This document shows positions 44,191-55,095 of a stretch of 64,000 nucleotides of DNA, in pieces. The notes beneath the pieces are model-generated. The model did no database searches and had not been told where the DNA came from. It saw only the letters and a list, made by a program, of their open reading frames with translations. The stretch spans positions 17,105,501 to 17,169,500 of the forward strand of contig CM076943.1 in NCBI GenBank assembly GCA_039566865.1, given 5' to 3'. The DNA is from Aurelia coerulea (taxonomy: Eukaryota; Cnidaria; Scyphozoa; Semaeostomeae; Ulmaridae). Both the position numbers and the translations under genes were made by a program. Numbering within the stretch: the first letter of the stretch is position 1; each line of letters opens with the position of its first letter.

Positions 44191-46470
44191 GCCAAGTTCT
44201 AAACAAAAAATCCAAGACTACTCATGTTTCATGTCTAAGTGTTGAGGGTGAAACAATACTTGACAATAAGGCTATCGCTGAATCCATGAATAATTTTTTC
44301 TGTGGCATTGGTAAAAAACTCAGTGACAAAATACCGGATACGGTAAATCCACTTTTGGGAAATGAATATTCTGTCAATAAAGAAAATACTAAGTTCCACT
44401 TTAAGCCCGTGTATACACGTCAGGTCGAAAAGGTCTTTGGAAAATTCAAATCATCTATGGGATCTGGGCCTGATGGCATTGCCAACTTTTTCTTGAAAGC
44501 TGGACTTCCAATCTTGGCCGATTCTCTTTGCGACATGTTTAATCTCTCTTTAGCTACTGGTGTTTTCCCGGATAGTTGGGAAATTGCAAGAGTTGCCCCT
44601 ATATTTAAAAGTGGCCAACAGAATGATCGCTCAAATTACAGACCCATATCAGTTCTCCCTTTTTTATCAAGGGTGTTTGAAAAGTTGGTTTACAATCAGC
44701 TTTATGAGTATATGGACGGAAATAAGCATCTTTTTTCGCATCAATCCGGTTTTAGGAGTTTGCACTCTGTAGTTACATCCCTTTTAAACAATTCCAATGA
44801 TTGGTACGTCAATATAGATAATGGAAAATACACTGCTATGGTCTTCATCGACCTTAAGAAAGCATTTGACACGGTCAATCATCAAATTCTTCTCGCGAAA
44901 CTGAAGAAATATGGCATTGATGGCCTCGAATATTTATGGTTCCAATCTTACTTAGAAAACAGATGTCAGTTCTGTAAAGTTAATGGTGCATGTTCTGATT
45001 TGCACGATATTGATTGTGGTGTTCCTCAGGGATCGTGTTTAGAACCACTCCTTTTTCTAATCTACATTAATGATCTTCCTTTGGCACTCAATAAATGTAA
45101 TCTGACAATGTATGCTGACGATACTAGCATCTCATATGCCTCTAAAAACATCGAAGAGCTTAATACTACACTAAATAGGGATCTCGATTGTCTAAACAAA
45201 TGGTTGCAGGGTAACAAACTGTCGTTAAATGTTGTAAAGACGCAAGCGATGGTTATAGGTTCCCAGCCAAACCTTTTTTTTTTTTCAGTAATTTATTTTG
45301 AGTGGGCAGGAAGTATTTCTAGCTACTTAAAGCTAATTTAAGCCCACTGTGCATGCTGCATCCAGGCACGGGACCCCTAGTTTAACGTCCCTTCCGAAGG
45401 ACGGCGAGGTGAGTTGCGAAGCCAAGCCTCCGAGGTCACCCATCCGGAGTTTGACCTCACTGAACCGAGCTTAACTTCAGTCTCCTGACGGAAACGGATT
45501 AAGCCGCTCGGCCGCTCACCCCACAAACGGCCACTCACCCCACAAACCTGAAGAAGATTGCTGAAAAGAAAGTAGATTCTCCAACTTTTTCTATTGGAGG
45601 CTCTGACATAAATCTAGTTAACAATGTGAAATATTTAGGTGTTCAACTTGACAGTAATCTTGACTGGAATCAGCACATGAAAGTCTCATGTGGCAAAGTA
45701 TCTCGTGCTTTAGGTTTTCTCAAGTATGCTAAGAAATTCGTACCGAAACCTACTCTGATACAAATGTACAGAGGCATTGTCGAGCCACACTTTCGCTACT
45801 GTTGCTCTGTATGGGGAAGCTGTTGCGAAGCTAGATTGCAATCTCTGCAAAAATTGCAAAATCGAGCTGCAAGGATTGTCTCAAATAGCAGTTATGATAC
45901 ATCTGCGACCCTTTTGATTAATAACCTTAAATGGCTTACTGTCAGTGATATGATTAAAAGCGAAACAGCTACGGTTACGTATAAAGCAATAACTGGCCTT
46001 GCACCTAGCTATCTTTCTTATTTGTTCACACAGAATTCTGACCGAAATATTGATATTAGCTTGCGAAATGCAGCCACTGATCTCTATATCCCAAGGATGA
46101 CAACCTGCAAAGGACAAAAAGCGATATCTTTTCGTGGCGCTAGAACTTGGAATCAGCTTCCGTTGGATATAAAACAAGCGAATTCGCTTAATTCGTTTAA
46201 ATGCCAACTAAAAAACCATCTGCAGCCTTCTGCTTGAACATTTGATTGTGATTTTTCGTTCCATTCACCAGTTTTGATTTTACTCTTTTTAATTTTTTAT
46301 CATAAGTATTCTAGTTAGATTTTTTAAATTTTATCACTTGTAATTAGGTTATTTTAGTAAAGTATTGTTAATTTTGTAAGCTTTTTAACACGGCCCCCTG
46401 TAAAGCAGTCGTTGATTGATGGGGCCACCGTGTATAAATAATTAAAAATGAAATGAAATGAAAATGAAAT
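44190..46470 (+). pseudogene. 5'-truncated LINE (CR1/L2-like) inserted in the minisatellite
   Basis: The frame opens inside the minisatellite and from about 44200 encodes a non-LTR reverse transcriptase: FKSSMGSGPDGIANFFLK, FPDSWEIARVAPIFKSG, NYRPISVLPFLSRVFEKL, FIDLKKAFDTVNHQILL, CGVPQGSCLEPLLFLIYIND and MYADDTSISYA (YADD at 45112-45123). It is split at about 45280 by a SINE. From 45550 it resumes with NNVKYLGVQLDSNLDWNQHM, YRGIVEPHFRYCCSVWG and WNQLPLDIK, with a stop at 46237. A 3' UTR and a TGAAA-repeat tail (46447-46470) follow. The endonuclease is missing. RT motifs are well preserved, so it is fairly young. One replacement in the PQGS.L.P loop (E for G/S) is noted. Confidence 0.85.
45281..45546 (-). 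mobile_element. 5S-rRNA-like SINE inserted in the LINE ORF
   Basis: The minus strand ends in a poly(A) tail (the plus-strand T run at 45279-45291). Near its head it contains GAAGTTAAGCTCGGTT and GGATGGGTGACC, matching the internal promoter region (A box and C box) of 5S rRNA genes. Upstream GCGGCCGAGCGGC also recalls a tRNA A box, so a tRNA-derived or chimeric origin remains possible. A short CAAACC direct repeat sits at both junctions. The body (CCGTCCTTCGGAAGGGACG) forms a hairpin. Confidence 0.7.
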
Positions 46471-46665
46471 GAAACGGGGAACTTTAAAATGGGGAACTTT
46501 AAAACGGGGAACTGTAAAACGGGGAACGTGGAACGGGGAATGGGGAACTTTGAAATGGGGACCTTTAAAACGGGGAACTTTAAAACGGGGAACTTTAAAA
46601 CGGGGAACGGGGAACTTTAAAATGGGGAACTTTAAAACGGGGAAATTTAAAACGGGGAACATTGG
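46471..46665 (+). repeat. GGGGAACTTTAAAAC minisatellite, right block
   Basis: About twelve units with single-base variants follow immediately after the LINE tail. Together with the left block this shows the LINE landed inside a pre-existing array. A third short block lies at 46926-46990. Confidence 0.9.
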
Positions 46666-46925
46666 GAATTACCATAGTCATGTACCTTTTCTTCGTGGCA
46701 CAGGCATACACGTCTGTTTATAAGAACCTAAGAGTTTCGGCCAGTACTGGAAGTTTCTTAAAATTATCAGATTTTTAATACTCGGGAATTTCATACGAGT
46801 TTCTTAGGGGTTCCATAACAATCTTCATGTTCACCACCTGTGCCCATGAATGCTCACACGTTTCAAAACAGAGCCATTGAAGTCTTTCCAATGTTTAGAC
46901 TTCACTCAGGTACCTTTCAAGTGGC

Positions 46926-46990
46926 TATCTTTAAAACGGGGAACTTTAAAACGGGGAACTTTAAACCAGGGAACTTTAAAATGGGGAACT
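46926..46990 (+). repeat. GGGGAACTTTAAAAC minisatellite, third block
   Basis: Four units that start with GGCTATCTTTAAAACGGGG, nearly the same lead-in as at 43974. This suggests a duplicated edge of the array. Confidence 0.85.
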
Positions 46991-47147
46991 TGGGCTTCTT
47001 TGCCTGAACGCACCATCCTCAGATTTGAAACGAGCACGATATCCTTATTGTGGTATTTATATTTGAATTTACACGTATTTTTTACAAGAAACTGCCTATT
47101 TTCTATAAGAATCTCAACTCTCGGATCACCAAAAATTAAGAAATTTG

Positions 47148-47232
47148 TGTTGTGTTGTGTTGTGTTGTGTTGTGTTGTGTTGTGTTGTGTTGTGTTGTGT
47201 TGTGTTGTGTGTTGTGTTGTGTTGTGTTGTGC
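47148..47232. repeat. TTGTG pentanucleotide microsatellite
   Basis: About 17 units with one slippage near 47208. Opens spurious frames. Just beyond it, AACCGGGTGAGTAAAAAAAG (47253-47272) matches, inverted, an end-like sequence at about 30922-30944, probably the terminus of another MITE family. Confidence 0.93.
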
Positions 47233-47279
47233 TGTTAGTTTTATTTTGCTTCAACCGGGTGAGTAAAAAAAGAATCAAA

Positions 47280-49177
47280 CCTTCTGAGTAATGTCAAACA
47301 GGAAACAAGTGAAAATAAAACAAAAAGATGTCAAGGATTTCCTTTTCCCAGTAGTGGAGCTAATAATTAGCACATCAAACATCTTCATTTGATAATCTTG
47401 AGTTCGATCCGATAACAATGGCACACTATAAAATGTTTGAAGTTTTCAAGTAATATAGAACAGAAATTGTTTAACCACTTTAGAAGAAACCTCAGGCCGA
47501 TTTTTATGAAAAATGGTGCCCTCATATAAGAAACTTCTCAGCCTGATTTAGGAAGGTTCTTACAGGAGGATCCCAAATAAATTCATATCTAACAATCTTT
47601 GTTAAAACCAGGTGCCAAATATTTTTAAAGACTTCATCAATAGTATCTCAATCTACGTATCTAGCATGTATACTAAGGTTGAGTAAATTTTGAGCGAATG
47701 CTAGGTATCAACAAAATACTGTTCAATAGTGTTTGCTCTGGGTTTCCTTTAAAGTTTCAAGATTAATGACCTTTTAATTGGAACTAAACAGGCTGTTTTG
47801 AAAAACTGGTTTATATTTTGCGGGTTCTTACTGTACTGTTTCTTATCTGCAGTTTTGTGTAAAAAATGAACGGGAATCCAGCAACCAGTTCCCCTAGAAA
47901 TGGTTATTCCCACTCGTCCTTTAGTCCAATAGTCCTTTAGTCCAATAGTCTATCAGCCCAAAGTGCGTGTTTTCAAGGATTTCATGACAATGTCCCATTG
48001 ATGCCATTTTCTTTTCTTACGTAACAGAAGGTATGTAGTTATGACTGGTATCTAACGAGATTTGACCAGAAACAGCAAGGAATACAAGACCTGTACAGAC
48101 CTGTACCTGTTGTTGTCTAGCAGTGCAAATAGACGTGTTGACGAGAAGAAGACTTCCTTGTATCAATTCCAACAGGTATCATGCGTTATAATATTCATAT
48201 ATGTATATTATATTTACATATTTTGTCTTGCTCTCCGTCTGTCTAGGCTAGATATTATGTGATAAGTTTGAATCAAACTGCAAAGATCTTTGACCTTGTA
48301 CACGCCCTTCAACGAAGAGAATTCTGACAGCCGAAACAAAATGGCGCCGAACGAAGTTTGACTAATTGAAACATGTTTATCGAATAACAAATGCGAAAGT
48401 TAGCTGTGAGGGGGAAACAGCAGCGAAAGTAAGGTAGTACGTGTAGTAGTTGTTGTACCATATTGTAAATGATATCGCAAGAATGAAGGTGGATTGCTGG
48501 GACATTTGTCTGGGAACGAACTGGTCATATTATAACCCGGGTATTATAAAACAAAAGTAATGATTGGTGATAGGTAATAATTTATACTTATGTATGAACA
48601 TCAGCTAAGGGTACCCAATATGATTTTCAGGAATCTTGTATTACCAATTTTTTGGAGGTTCGAACCGGGAATCGTTATCTTGTTTCAAGCGGGAATCAGG
48701 AACTTGGTGATAGCATTTACAGAATCGGGAAGCGGGGTTGACTCGGATTGAAAAAAGTTATGCTAGAATCGCCTCGTTGTTGCAGCCTCGTTGGTGCCCC
48801 ATTTTAGCAGTGGCGTTGCCAAGGATTGGGAAAATGCTCTCCCCTACTTCTTGTCAAAAGATGGCCCTTCTTGAACTTGTTACGAAACGAAGAGAGAGTA
48901 GTTGGATATCGGAATGGTAGGGTAAAAATCTTTCCGAAAAATACTGGATATTGACAAAGAGGGTCGTTATAAGCGAAAGTAAAGGTTGGCGTTTTAAAAA
49001 AATGTTCTGGGTTGTGAGGATTGTTCCAAGACAAGGAAAAATGAATTTGCATGAAGACTGTCCTGAAGGTTGTGCTTCATGAAAATGTTAGGAAATGGCA
49101 TTCTAAGCCAAGGACAATAATGTTTACTTCACCCAAAAGGTTCCTGGGGACACCAGAGGCAAATTAAGGGGACAAAT
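47280..49177. other. Unassigned intergenic region
   Basis: No gene recognised. A frame at 48062-48262 might hide a small exon (TRNSKEYKTCTDLYLL up to a GTATCA donor-like site), but no domain or acceptor supports it. Confidence 0.4.
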
Positions 49178-50285
49178 CAGTGGCGGCTGGTGAGGAAAAT
49201 ACTTGGTGGGGCGAACTTGGGAAGAAGCAAGGGTCTGGGGGCGTAGCCCCCAGAAATTTTTTTTGGTGACCACGCCCTTCAAACGCTCGGAAAATGCTGG
49301 CAACGCCCTTTTCGATACATTTTCTAGAAACTTTCTGTAGAAACTTGGCATACCTAGTTTTCATTCTGCAATTCAGTGTTTGCTTACTTACGGCAGAATA
49401 CCTCGAAAGATATTTCCTTGCCTTCCTTTGTTTTGATCTCAAATTTTGTAAAAAGTGCTATTTCTCTCTGAAGAATGCAACAAACATTTTAAATCGCAAC
49501 AAAATAGACATCAGTACATCAGTCGCAAGCACCGTAGTTTGTCTAAGTTTTTTCTGGTTGAGACTCGCCAACAAGCAAAGAGGCAAGGATAGGAAACAGT
49601 AGGCCCTCCAAAAACTCGCTGCAACCTGTAAGCCAGTCTTAGTCTTACCTTGAATACGAGCTCCTTGTCAATCTACGCGATGATTACTTCCACTGAAATT
49701 CTGGGCAATCTGCTGGCCCAAACGTTTTACTTCTAATTTCTCTTCGTGACTTTGTCTACTCTTTGTCTATCACATTTCGATCGTTCTTTGACAACAACAG
49801 CCTACGAAACTACGAAATGTTTGAAGCACCGATGGATGTTGCTGTTGTTGAGTGGGGAGGGCAAATTGATTTCTGCCCATATTTTGCGAAAATTGACCAA
49901 TCAGCTAACTTCATGGAATGACGAAAACCACGAAAACACTGTAGTGCGCATGACAATAAGGATCTGAGAGGGGCAGAAAAAACTTTGCCCAGAAACACGG
50001 AAACAAAGAGAAAGTAGGTCAAAGAAATCGCAGCGTCTCTGATAGCCTCAAAGAGAAGCCGATTCTATCAATATCGATAGACATTAGACGTCACTTATCA
50101 ATAGAAACAACGACGCCACGCCCATACCTTTGATAGGGCTCACACAACAAGTACCAATACAGTGCCGATGTTTTATTCGAATCAAACACAAAATTATTTG
50201 TTGATTTTGTGATAATTTTTTACTTTTCTTTGAGATTTGCTGGTGGGGCACTGCCCCAAGTGCCCTATAGCACCAGCCGCCACTG
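49178..50285. mobile_element. Non-autonomous hAT-type element
   Basis: Perfect 15-bp TIRs CAGTGGCGGCTGGTG with an 8-bp duplication GGACAAAT on both sides (49170-49177 and 50286-50293). 1108 bp. The subterminal GGGGGCGTAGCCCCC and GGCACTGCCCC hairpins are typical of hAT ends. No transposase found. Different TIR from the element at 22466-24071. Confidence 0.87.
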
Positions 50286-50360
50286 GGACAAATGGAGCAA
50301 TTTCTTCCCTTCTCGATGAAAACTGGTGACAAGAAAGCCCCTCATGGTGACCCTAAGTCC

Positions 50361-50695
50361 CTCTTTTTTTAGCTGTTTGATTTGAAAGGGATACATATAT
50401 ATAAACGCATTATTTGGTAGAAAAACCAAAGGAATTCTGATATGGGGGCCAACAACTTTTCCTGCCCGCTTCGCGCTTACCCTCTTTTTTAGCTGTTTGA
50501 TTTGAAGGGGATACATATATATAAACACATTATTTGGTAGAAAAACCAAAGGAATTCTGATATGGGGGCCAACAACTTTTCCTGCCCGCTTCGCGCTTAC
50601 CCTCTTTTTTAGCTGTTTGATTTGAAGGGGATACATATATATAAACGCATTATTTGGTAGAAAAACCAAAGGAATTGTTATGGGGGCCAACAACT
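50361..50695 (+). repeat. 120-bp tandem repeat, about 2.8 copies
   Basis: The unit starting CCCTCTTTTTTTAGCTGTTT recurs at exactly 120-bp spacing (about 50361, 50481, 50601) with one or two differences per unit, and the last copy is truncated at GGGGGCCAACAAC. 120 is divisible by three, so a minus-strand frame (50265-50735) repeats a 40-residue peptide three times. It lacks any recognised domain. Confidence 0.92.
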
Positions 50696-50699
50696 TCAA

Positions 50700-51392
50700 A
50701 ATGATCGATAAATTATATTTTAGCACCACTGACACTGACGTTTGATCGCCAAGGGTGCTCCACAGGCCAAGTATATGGTCTGTTCAACATTGGTCAAAGG
50801 TTCCCCCGGGGGCTTCGCCCACAGATCCCCGTTATTTGATAGCCTCCCTTATTATTCTTACTGGCCGTGCCGCTGCTAAGTTCCGCATAGGTCAGTAACA
50901 AACAATTGTTTGTAAGTATTTGGATTTATGCACATTGGAAAGAGGCAGAAGGAACTGATCACAAAATTGATGCCTTTTTTAGTCATCATTGCTGCAGTTA
51001 TTTTCTTGCATGGTATTGTTATGAGGTTTTCTCCATCCTCCATCTTTTCAGTAATGCATAAATAGTTGCGTTGGTTACTGCTAAGAAAACAGACGACAAC
51101 ACATTCCATAAACAAAAGACAGATTTGTTCCCACTGCTATTACCAGGTTGAATATTTGAATATTTGAATGGAATTTTTAATATCGAATTTTGATTTCTAC
51201 AGAACTACAAAAGATGTGTTTCACAGAGATCTGGGTCAATGCGCTGCTTCCTGGGAGGGAGATTGCCGATATGTAGCGAGGTTTATCCCCTTCTCTTCTC
51301 TTTCATTGCACTGCATTCTGCACACGCCGGAATGCATTTCAATTTGCCAGTTTTCCTTTGTTTTCGGTTGCTTGGCAATGAAAAGTGACAAC
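50700..51392. other. Unassigned intergenic region
   Basis: No repeat or gene identified. Confidence 0.4.
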
Positions 51393-51524
51393 TCATTTGA
51401 ATAGCTAATTGTCTGCATAACAATGGGGTTAGTGTTCTTGTTATATATTTTGTAGTTTTGAAGAAAAAAAGGGGGGGAGGCGAAAATCGCGCCAGAACAA
51501 ATCAAATATAAAACCACTCACTAC

Positions 51525-52239
51525 AGATTAATTGTCATTGCTATATTTGAATAGCTAATTGTCTAAAGATCAATAGCGGTAGGTCTTATTGTTATATTTT
51601 TGTAGTTTTTGAAGAGAAAAAAGGGGAAGGCGAAAAGCTCGCCAATGAGTTGCTTTTGTTGACACCTCAATTCAAAGCGATTTGCGATTGCAGAAAAAGG
51701 AAATTCTCTCAACCAGCAATTCAAAACAAACAAACAAAGCCGCAAAGTTTCTTTGAAACCCAGGTAGCTAGCTCGCTAATTGTGCATTCCAGAAACTGTT
51801 TTTAAGGGTAAACATGAGCGTAGATCGAAAGAAGAAGGATGCATCTACACATCTGCCGCGGGCATTTTATTTGTTTGGTTCAAAGGCCGTTTAGGAGGCG
51901 ATTCAATTCTCTTATTTTTTGGGTGTTATCAAAACATTTACTTCTCAGCTTCTGGACCAAAGAAATAAAAATGCCCGCGGTAGATGTGTAGATATATCCT
52001 TCTTTTTTCGATCTACTGGAATGCACAGCGAGCGAGCTAGCTACCTGGGTTTCAGAGAAAATTTTGCGGCTTTGTTTGTTTTGAATTACTGGTTGATAGA
52101 ATTTCCTTTGTCTGTGATCGCTAATCGCTTTGAATTGAGGTGTCAACAAAAGCAACTCGTGCTATTGTATTACAAAACCTGCCCTTGTTTCTTCAGATAG
52201 GATTAATTGTCATTGCTACATTTGAATAGCTAATTGTTT
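51525..52239. mobile_element. Foldback (51647-52158) flanked by 39-bp direct repeats
   Basis: Inverted arms run from GAGTTGCTTTTGTTGACACC inward to the TCTACACATCTGCCGCGGGC region and back, around a roughly 95-bp loop. The pair of direct repeats GATTAATTGTCATTGCTA...GAATAGCTAATTGT (51526-51564 and 52201-52239, two mismatches) lies outside the arms. A third partial copy is at 51394-51414, so the direct repeat may predate the insertion. Confidence 0.75.
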
Positions 52240-52246
52240 GGGTTCA

Positions 52247-52479
52247 TGTCTCCCATATGACACAACAAATTTATATCTTTGGTAATAGATTGTACACCTT
52301 TGAGAATAGATTGCAGGGGAACTTTCTTTTTACAAATGATGTACTTTTCCGATGTAACAAAGAGATTTGCCATTTTTGAGAAACGCTTTGTTTTCTCTTT
52401 ATTTTGCTGCGATAGAATGCCTTCAGGAGTGTGCAATCTATTCTCAAAGGTATCATTTTTGCTGTGTCACATGGGAGAC
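52247..52479. mobile_element. Short TIR element
   Basis: Left end GTCTCCCATATGACACA is inverted at the right as TGTGTCACATGGGAGAC. A second inverted pair TGAGAATAGATTGCA / TGCAATCTATTCTCA lies inside. 233 bp, non-coding. Confidence 0.7.
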
Positions 52480-52849
52480 CTAAGTCTTGCAAGACCTTTT
52501 GTTTTATGCAAGCCTTCCAAGACTTCAAAGGTGTTTGCAACAAGAAAACTTTGAATCGACGGTAGATGGACAGTTTGCTGCAGAGGCTGTTAAATCATAT
52601 GACATTGTATCGAAATTAACGATGATAAAATGGTGGAAAGAAATAGGATTTGTGGTGACCTTATTCGTAAATGTTTCTGCTGTTTATTACTGCAACCGAA
52701 AGTGACTTAATGCCGATTACTGGGACTCTGCTGTGGGTGAAGGTAGGCCCGTTAGCTTTCTTGATAGCAAATAGCTTTAATTCGTCAAGGATTCTCGAAA
52801 ATCACACAAACAAATACTTTCATGTTATTCCTGGACATAATTCACGTAG
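52480..52849. other. Unassigned spacer
   Basis: The sequence between two TIR elements has no recognised content. Confidence 0.4.
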
Positions 52850-53576
52850 CATGTGAAATTTTGAAAACTATATCTTATTTGCAGCGTTCCTGATATATTC
52901 TTAAATATAGGCCAATTTTCGAAGGAATGAAATTCGATGTAATGCCGATCCCTGACGAGATTTTAACCAAATGCAGAAAAACAAATGTGGAGTGAGGTCT
53001 GCAGAATCGATTCGTCTCGTGGTAAAACCAGCTCTATATATTTATTAGTCGAATATTCATTTTCGTGAACGTGCTTAAAAAAGTTGTCTCAAAAGCCTTA
53101 TTTTCAGTCATGTGAATGGAATACTACGATATCATTGGCTTATAAGCGTGAGATTGGAAGATTTGCGGGTTCCCTGTGCCCTGTTGAAAGATTTGACTTG
53201 AATGCTATTAATGGCTGCAGACGAGTCAAATCTTTCAATAGGGCGCAGGGAAACCCGAAAATCTTCCAATTTCACGCTTATAAAGCCAATGATATCGCCG
53301 TATTCTGCTCACATGACTGAAAATAAGGCTTTCGAGATAACTTTTCGAGTATCTTCACGAAAATAAAATTAGATATTCGACTAATAAAGATACAGAGCTG
53401 GTTTTACCACGAATCGATTCGAGAGGCCCCACTCCACATTCGTTTTTCTGCATTTGGTTAAAATCTCATCAGGGATCGGCGTTACATCGAATTTCATTCC
53501 TTCAAAAAAACGGGCCTATCTTCAAGAATTCTCCAGGAACGCTACAAATAAGATATAGCTTCCAAAATTTCACATG
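52850..53576. mobile_element. 727-bp foldback with arms of about 345 bp
   Basis: Begins CATGTGAAATTTT and ends with its complement. The arms pair through GGAATGAAATTCGATGTAA, AGCTCTGTATCTTTATTAG-like sequence and TTGAAAGATTTGACT. The loop is about 25 bp (53199-53223). Divergence between the arms is modest. No ORF. An RNA copy would be a very long hairpin. Confidence 0.85.
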
Positions 53577-53700
53577 TTTTATCTTGCTTGCCTTTGTGTT
53601 TGTTACTTGTGCCAAGTTTCAAGTCCCTAGCGTTTATGGTTCTGAGATTAAAGATGGGGTTTCACCAAAGTTTCAGAAGCCTGGTCTGGATAAGGTGGTT
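53577..53700. mobile_element. Right end of a CCCTATCC-family MITE
   Basis: Shares GTTACTTGTGCCAAGTTTC and AAGCCTGGTCTGGATA with 14530-14655. The left part is absent. Confidence 0.55.
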
Positions 53701-53766
53701 AAGAAGTTGCTTAGGCCAAAAGGCTAAAGCTTTGGTTTGCAGGAAGAGGGAAATTTGAGCTTTTAA

Positions 53767-53956
53767 GATAAACATGTCTAAAACTAGTCCTTCTGCCATT
53801 TGTGTAAAAACTAGTCTTTCTGCCATTGGGGACCATATTTGTAAGTCTGGCCATTATGCGTCCATTGAGAACTTCCAAATCCTTAGTAGGATTGACAATT
53901 TTTTTGACCTTCTTATCCACGAGTCTTTTAATTCTACGCAATCGTCCTGTGCTTAA
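53767..53956 (+). pseudogene. PLE C-terminal GIY-YIG tail
   Basis: The frame ends SAIGDHICKSGHYASIENFQ, ILSRIDNFFDLLIHESF and a stop at 53956. The DH....GH.A....F.IL.......LL..ES pattern is the end of a GIY-YIG module of cnidarian retroelements. Upstream it dissolves into unrelated sequence. A degenerate hammerhead follows 215 bases downstream in the same orientation, matching the order at 1685-2071. Confidence 0.55.
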
Positions 53957-54169
53957 TGCATAAGTGTCCTCTATTCCCCTGGCACTGTTCTAATCTTACT
54001 TGTTTACTGACTTTACCGTATTCTTACCACCCTCCCCCTCCCCCCACCCCGGTTGGTTTCCTTCCCTTTAAGTCCCTCCTGTAGTTACTCCTTTTCCTTC
54101 CACATTATTTCCCTTTTATGGTGTTCTTTGTTACTGTCCTTATTTAATGGCGATACACGCCCACACGTT

Positions 54170-54222
54170 TACATGCAGATGATGGATCTTGGAATAGATC
54201 CGAAATGTTTGGAAATTTAACA
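54170..54222 (+). ncRNA. Degenerate hammerhead at a PLE 3' end
   Basis: CAGATGA (first core base altered), stem II GGATC-ttggaata-GATCC, GAAA, then TGTTTGG. Stem II is perfect, but the CTGATGA box has C-to-A type damage and GAAAC has become GAAAT. The context (after the GIY-YIG tail and a C-rich UTR) supports the assignment. Confidence 0.45.
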
Positions 54223-55095
54223 CCGTTTAAGTCAACTGCACTATTGATATTTAACATGATTTGGCATGATTTGTGTCTCTCAACTTGTAACCAATGGACT
54301 TGTCTGCAATGGAAAGATCCAGTAACATAAATATGGAGTTGGAATAGAAAGATCAAAACGTGAACATGATTCTTTTTAGGGTCGTTCTTGCTCTTCGATT
54401 AACATGCCTGCTCTCAAAGTATCAATATCAACAAATGAGGTAGCTATGTTCAAGTTAACTATCGACGAACATTTTTAGAGTGATTAGACATTGATTGACG
54501 CTAAATTCACAGCACTGGAGTCAACCAACCAAATCCGTTATAATTTTTTTTCGAACACTCAGAAGAAGGTGACAGTGATGGTAATCAATTGTCAATCAGG
54601 CCTATCCAATGAAATAATCAGGAACAATGTTTTTTTGAGAGCAAAATAGAAATTTAGTCAAGGAAAGCTGCAAGAAACTGCCTTTGTGATGACAATTTTT
54701 AGTAACAACAGACTAAGTGAGTTCTAGATCGTGATATATACACGTATACACGTAACAAGTAAAACAAAGTTGAACAACAGACTAGCTGCATTTAAAATAT
54801 TTTAGATAATTTTGTCCACTATTTGCAGCAGCAGCAAAGCAAAGCTTAATCATCATATAATGTATCATACATAAAACACAGTCAACTGTCTCTAAAGTAG
54901 ACACCTTCAGGGCCAACTAACAGCGCCCATGTTTTCTTTGTCGATGCAGACTGTCCAGACTGGCTAAATTCATGCGAGTACGGTCCGAAAGTAGGCCCCA
55001 AATTACTGTAAAATTGATTTCTGATGAACCAAAAGTGAAATGTAATCGGAGATGACTACATTTCGTGATTCTTTGTCACATTTATATAGTATATA
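54223..55095. other. Unassigned intergenic region
   Basis: No gene. A segment around 54870-54925 resembles 55775-55835 (both with ACTGTGTCTAAA/ACTGTCTCTAAA and AGGCCAACT), an old dispersed repeat lying on both sides of the MITE at 55096. Confidence 0.4.

Noticed and set aside
43927..44215. Lys/Gly/Arg/Thr-rich and Pro/Arg-rich ORFs on both strands
   Set aside because: They are translations of the GGGGAAC minisatellite, also seen at 46354-46723.
45320..45545. Genuine 5S rRNA or tRNA gene
   Set aside because: Only the internal promoter region is 5S-like. The rest does not fold as 5S or tRNA, and the poly(A) tail and interruption of a LINE ORF indicate a SINE.
50265..50735. Three-times repeated CRISPR-like spacing
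   Set aside because: The 120-bp unit is repeated whole with no unique spacers; it is a simple tandem duplication.
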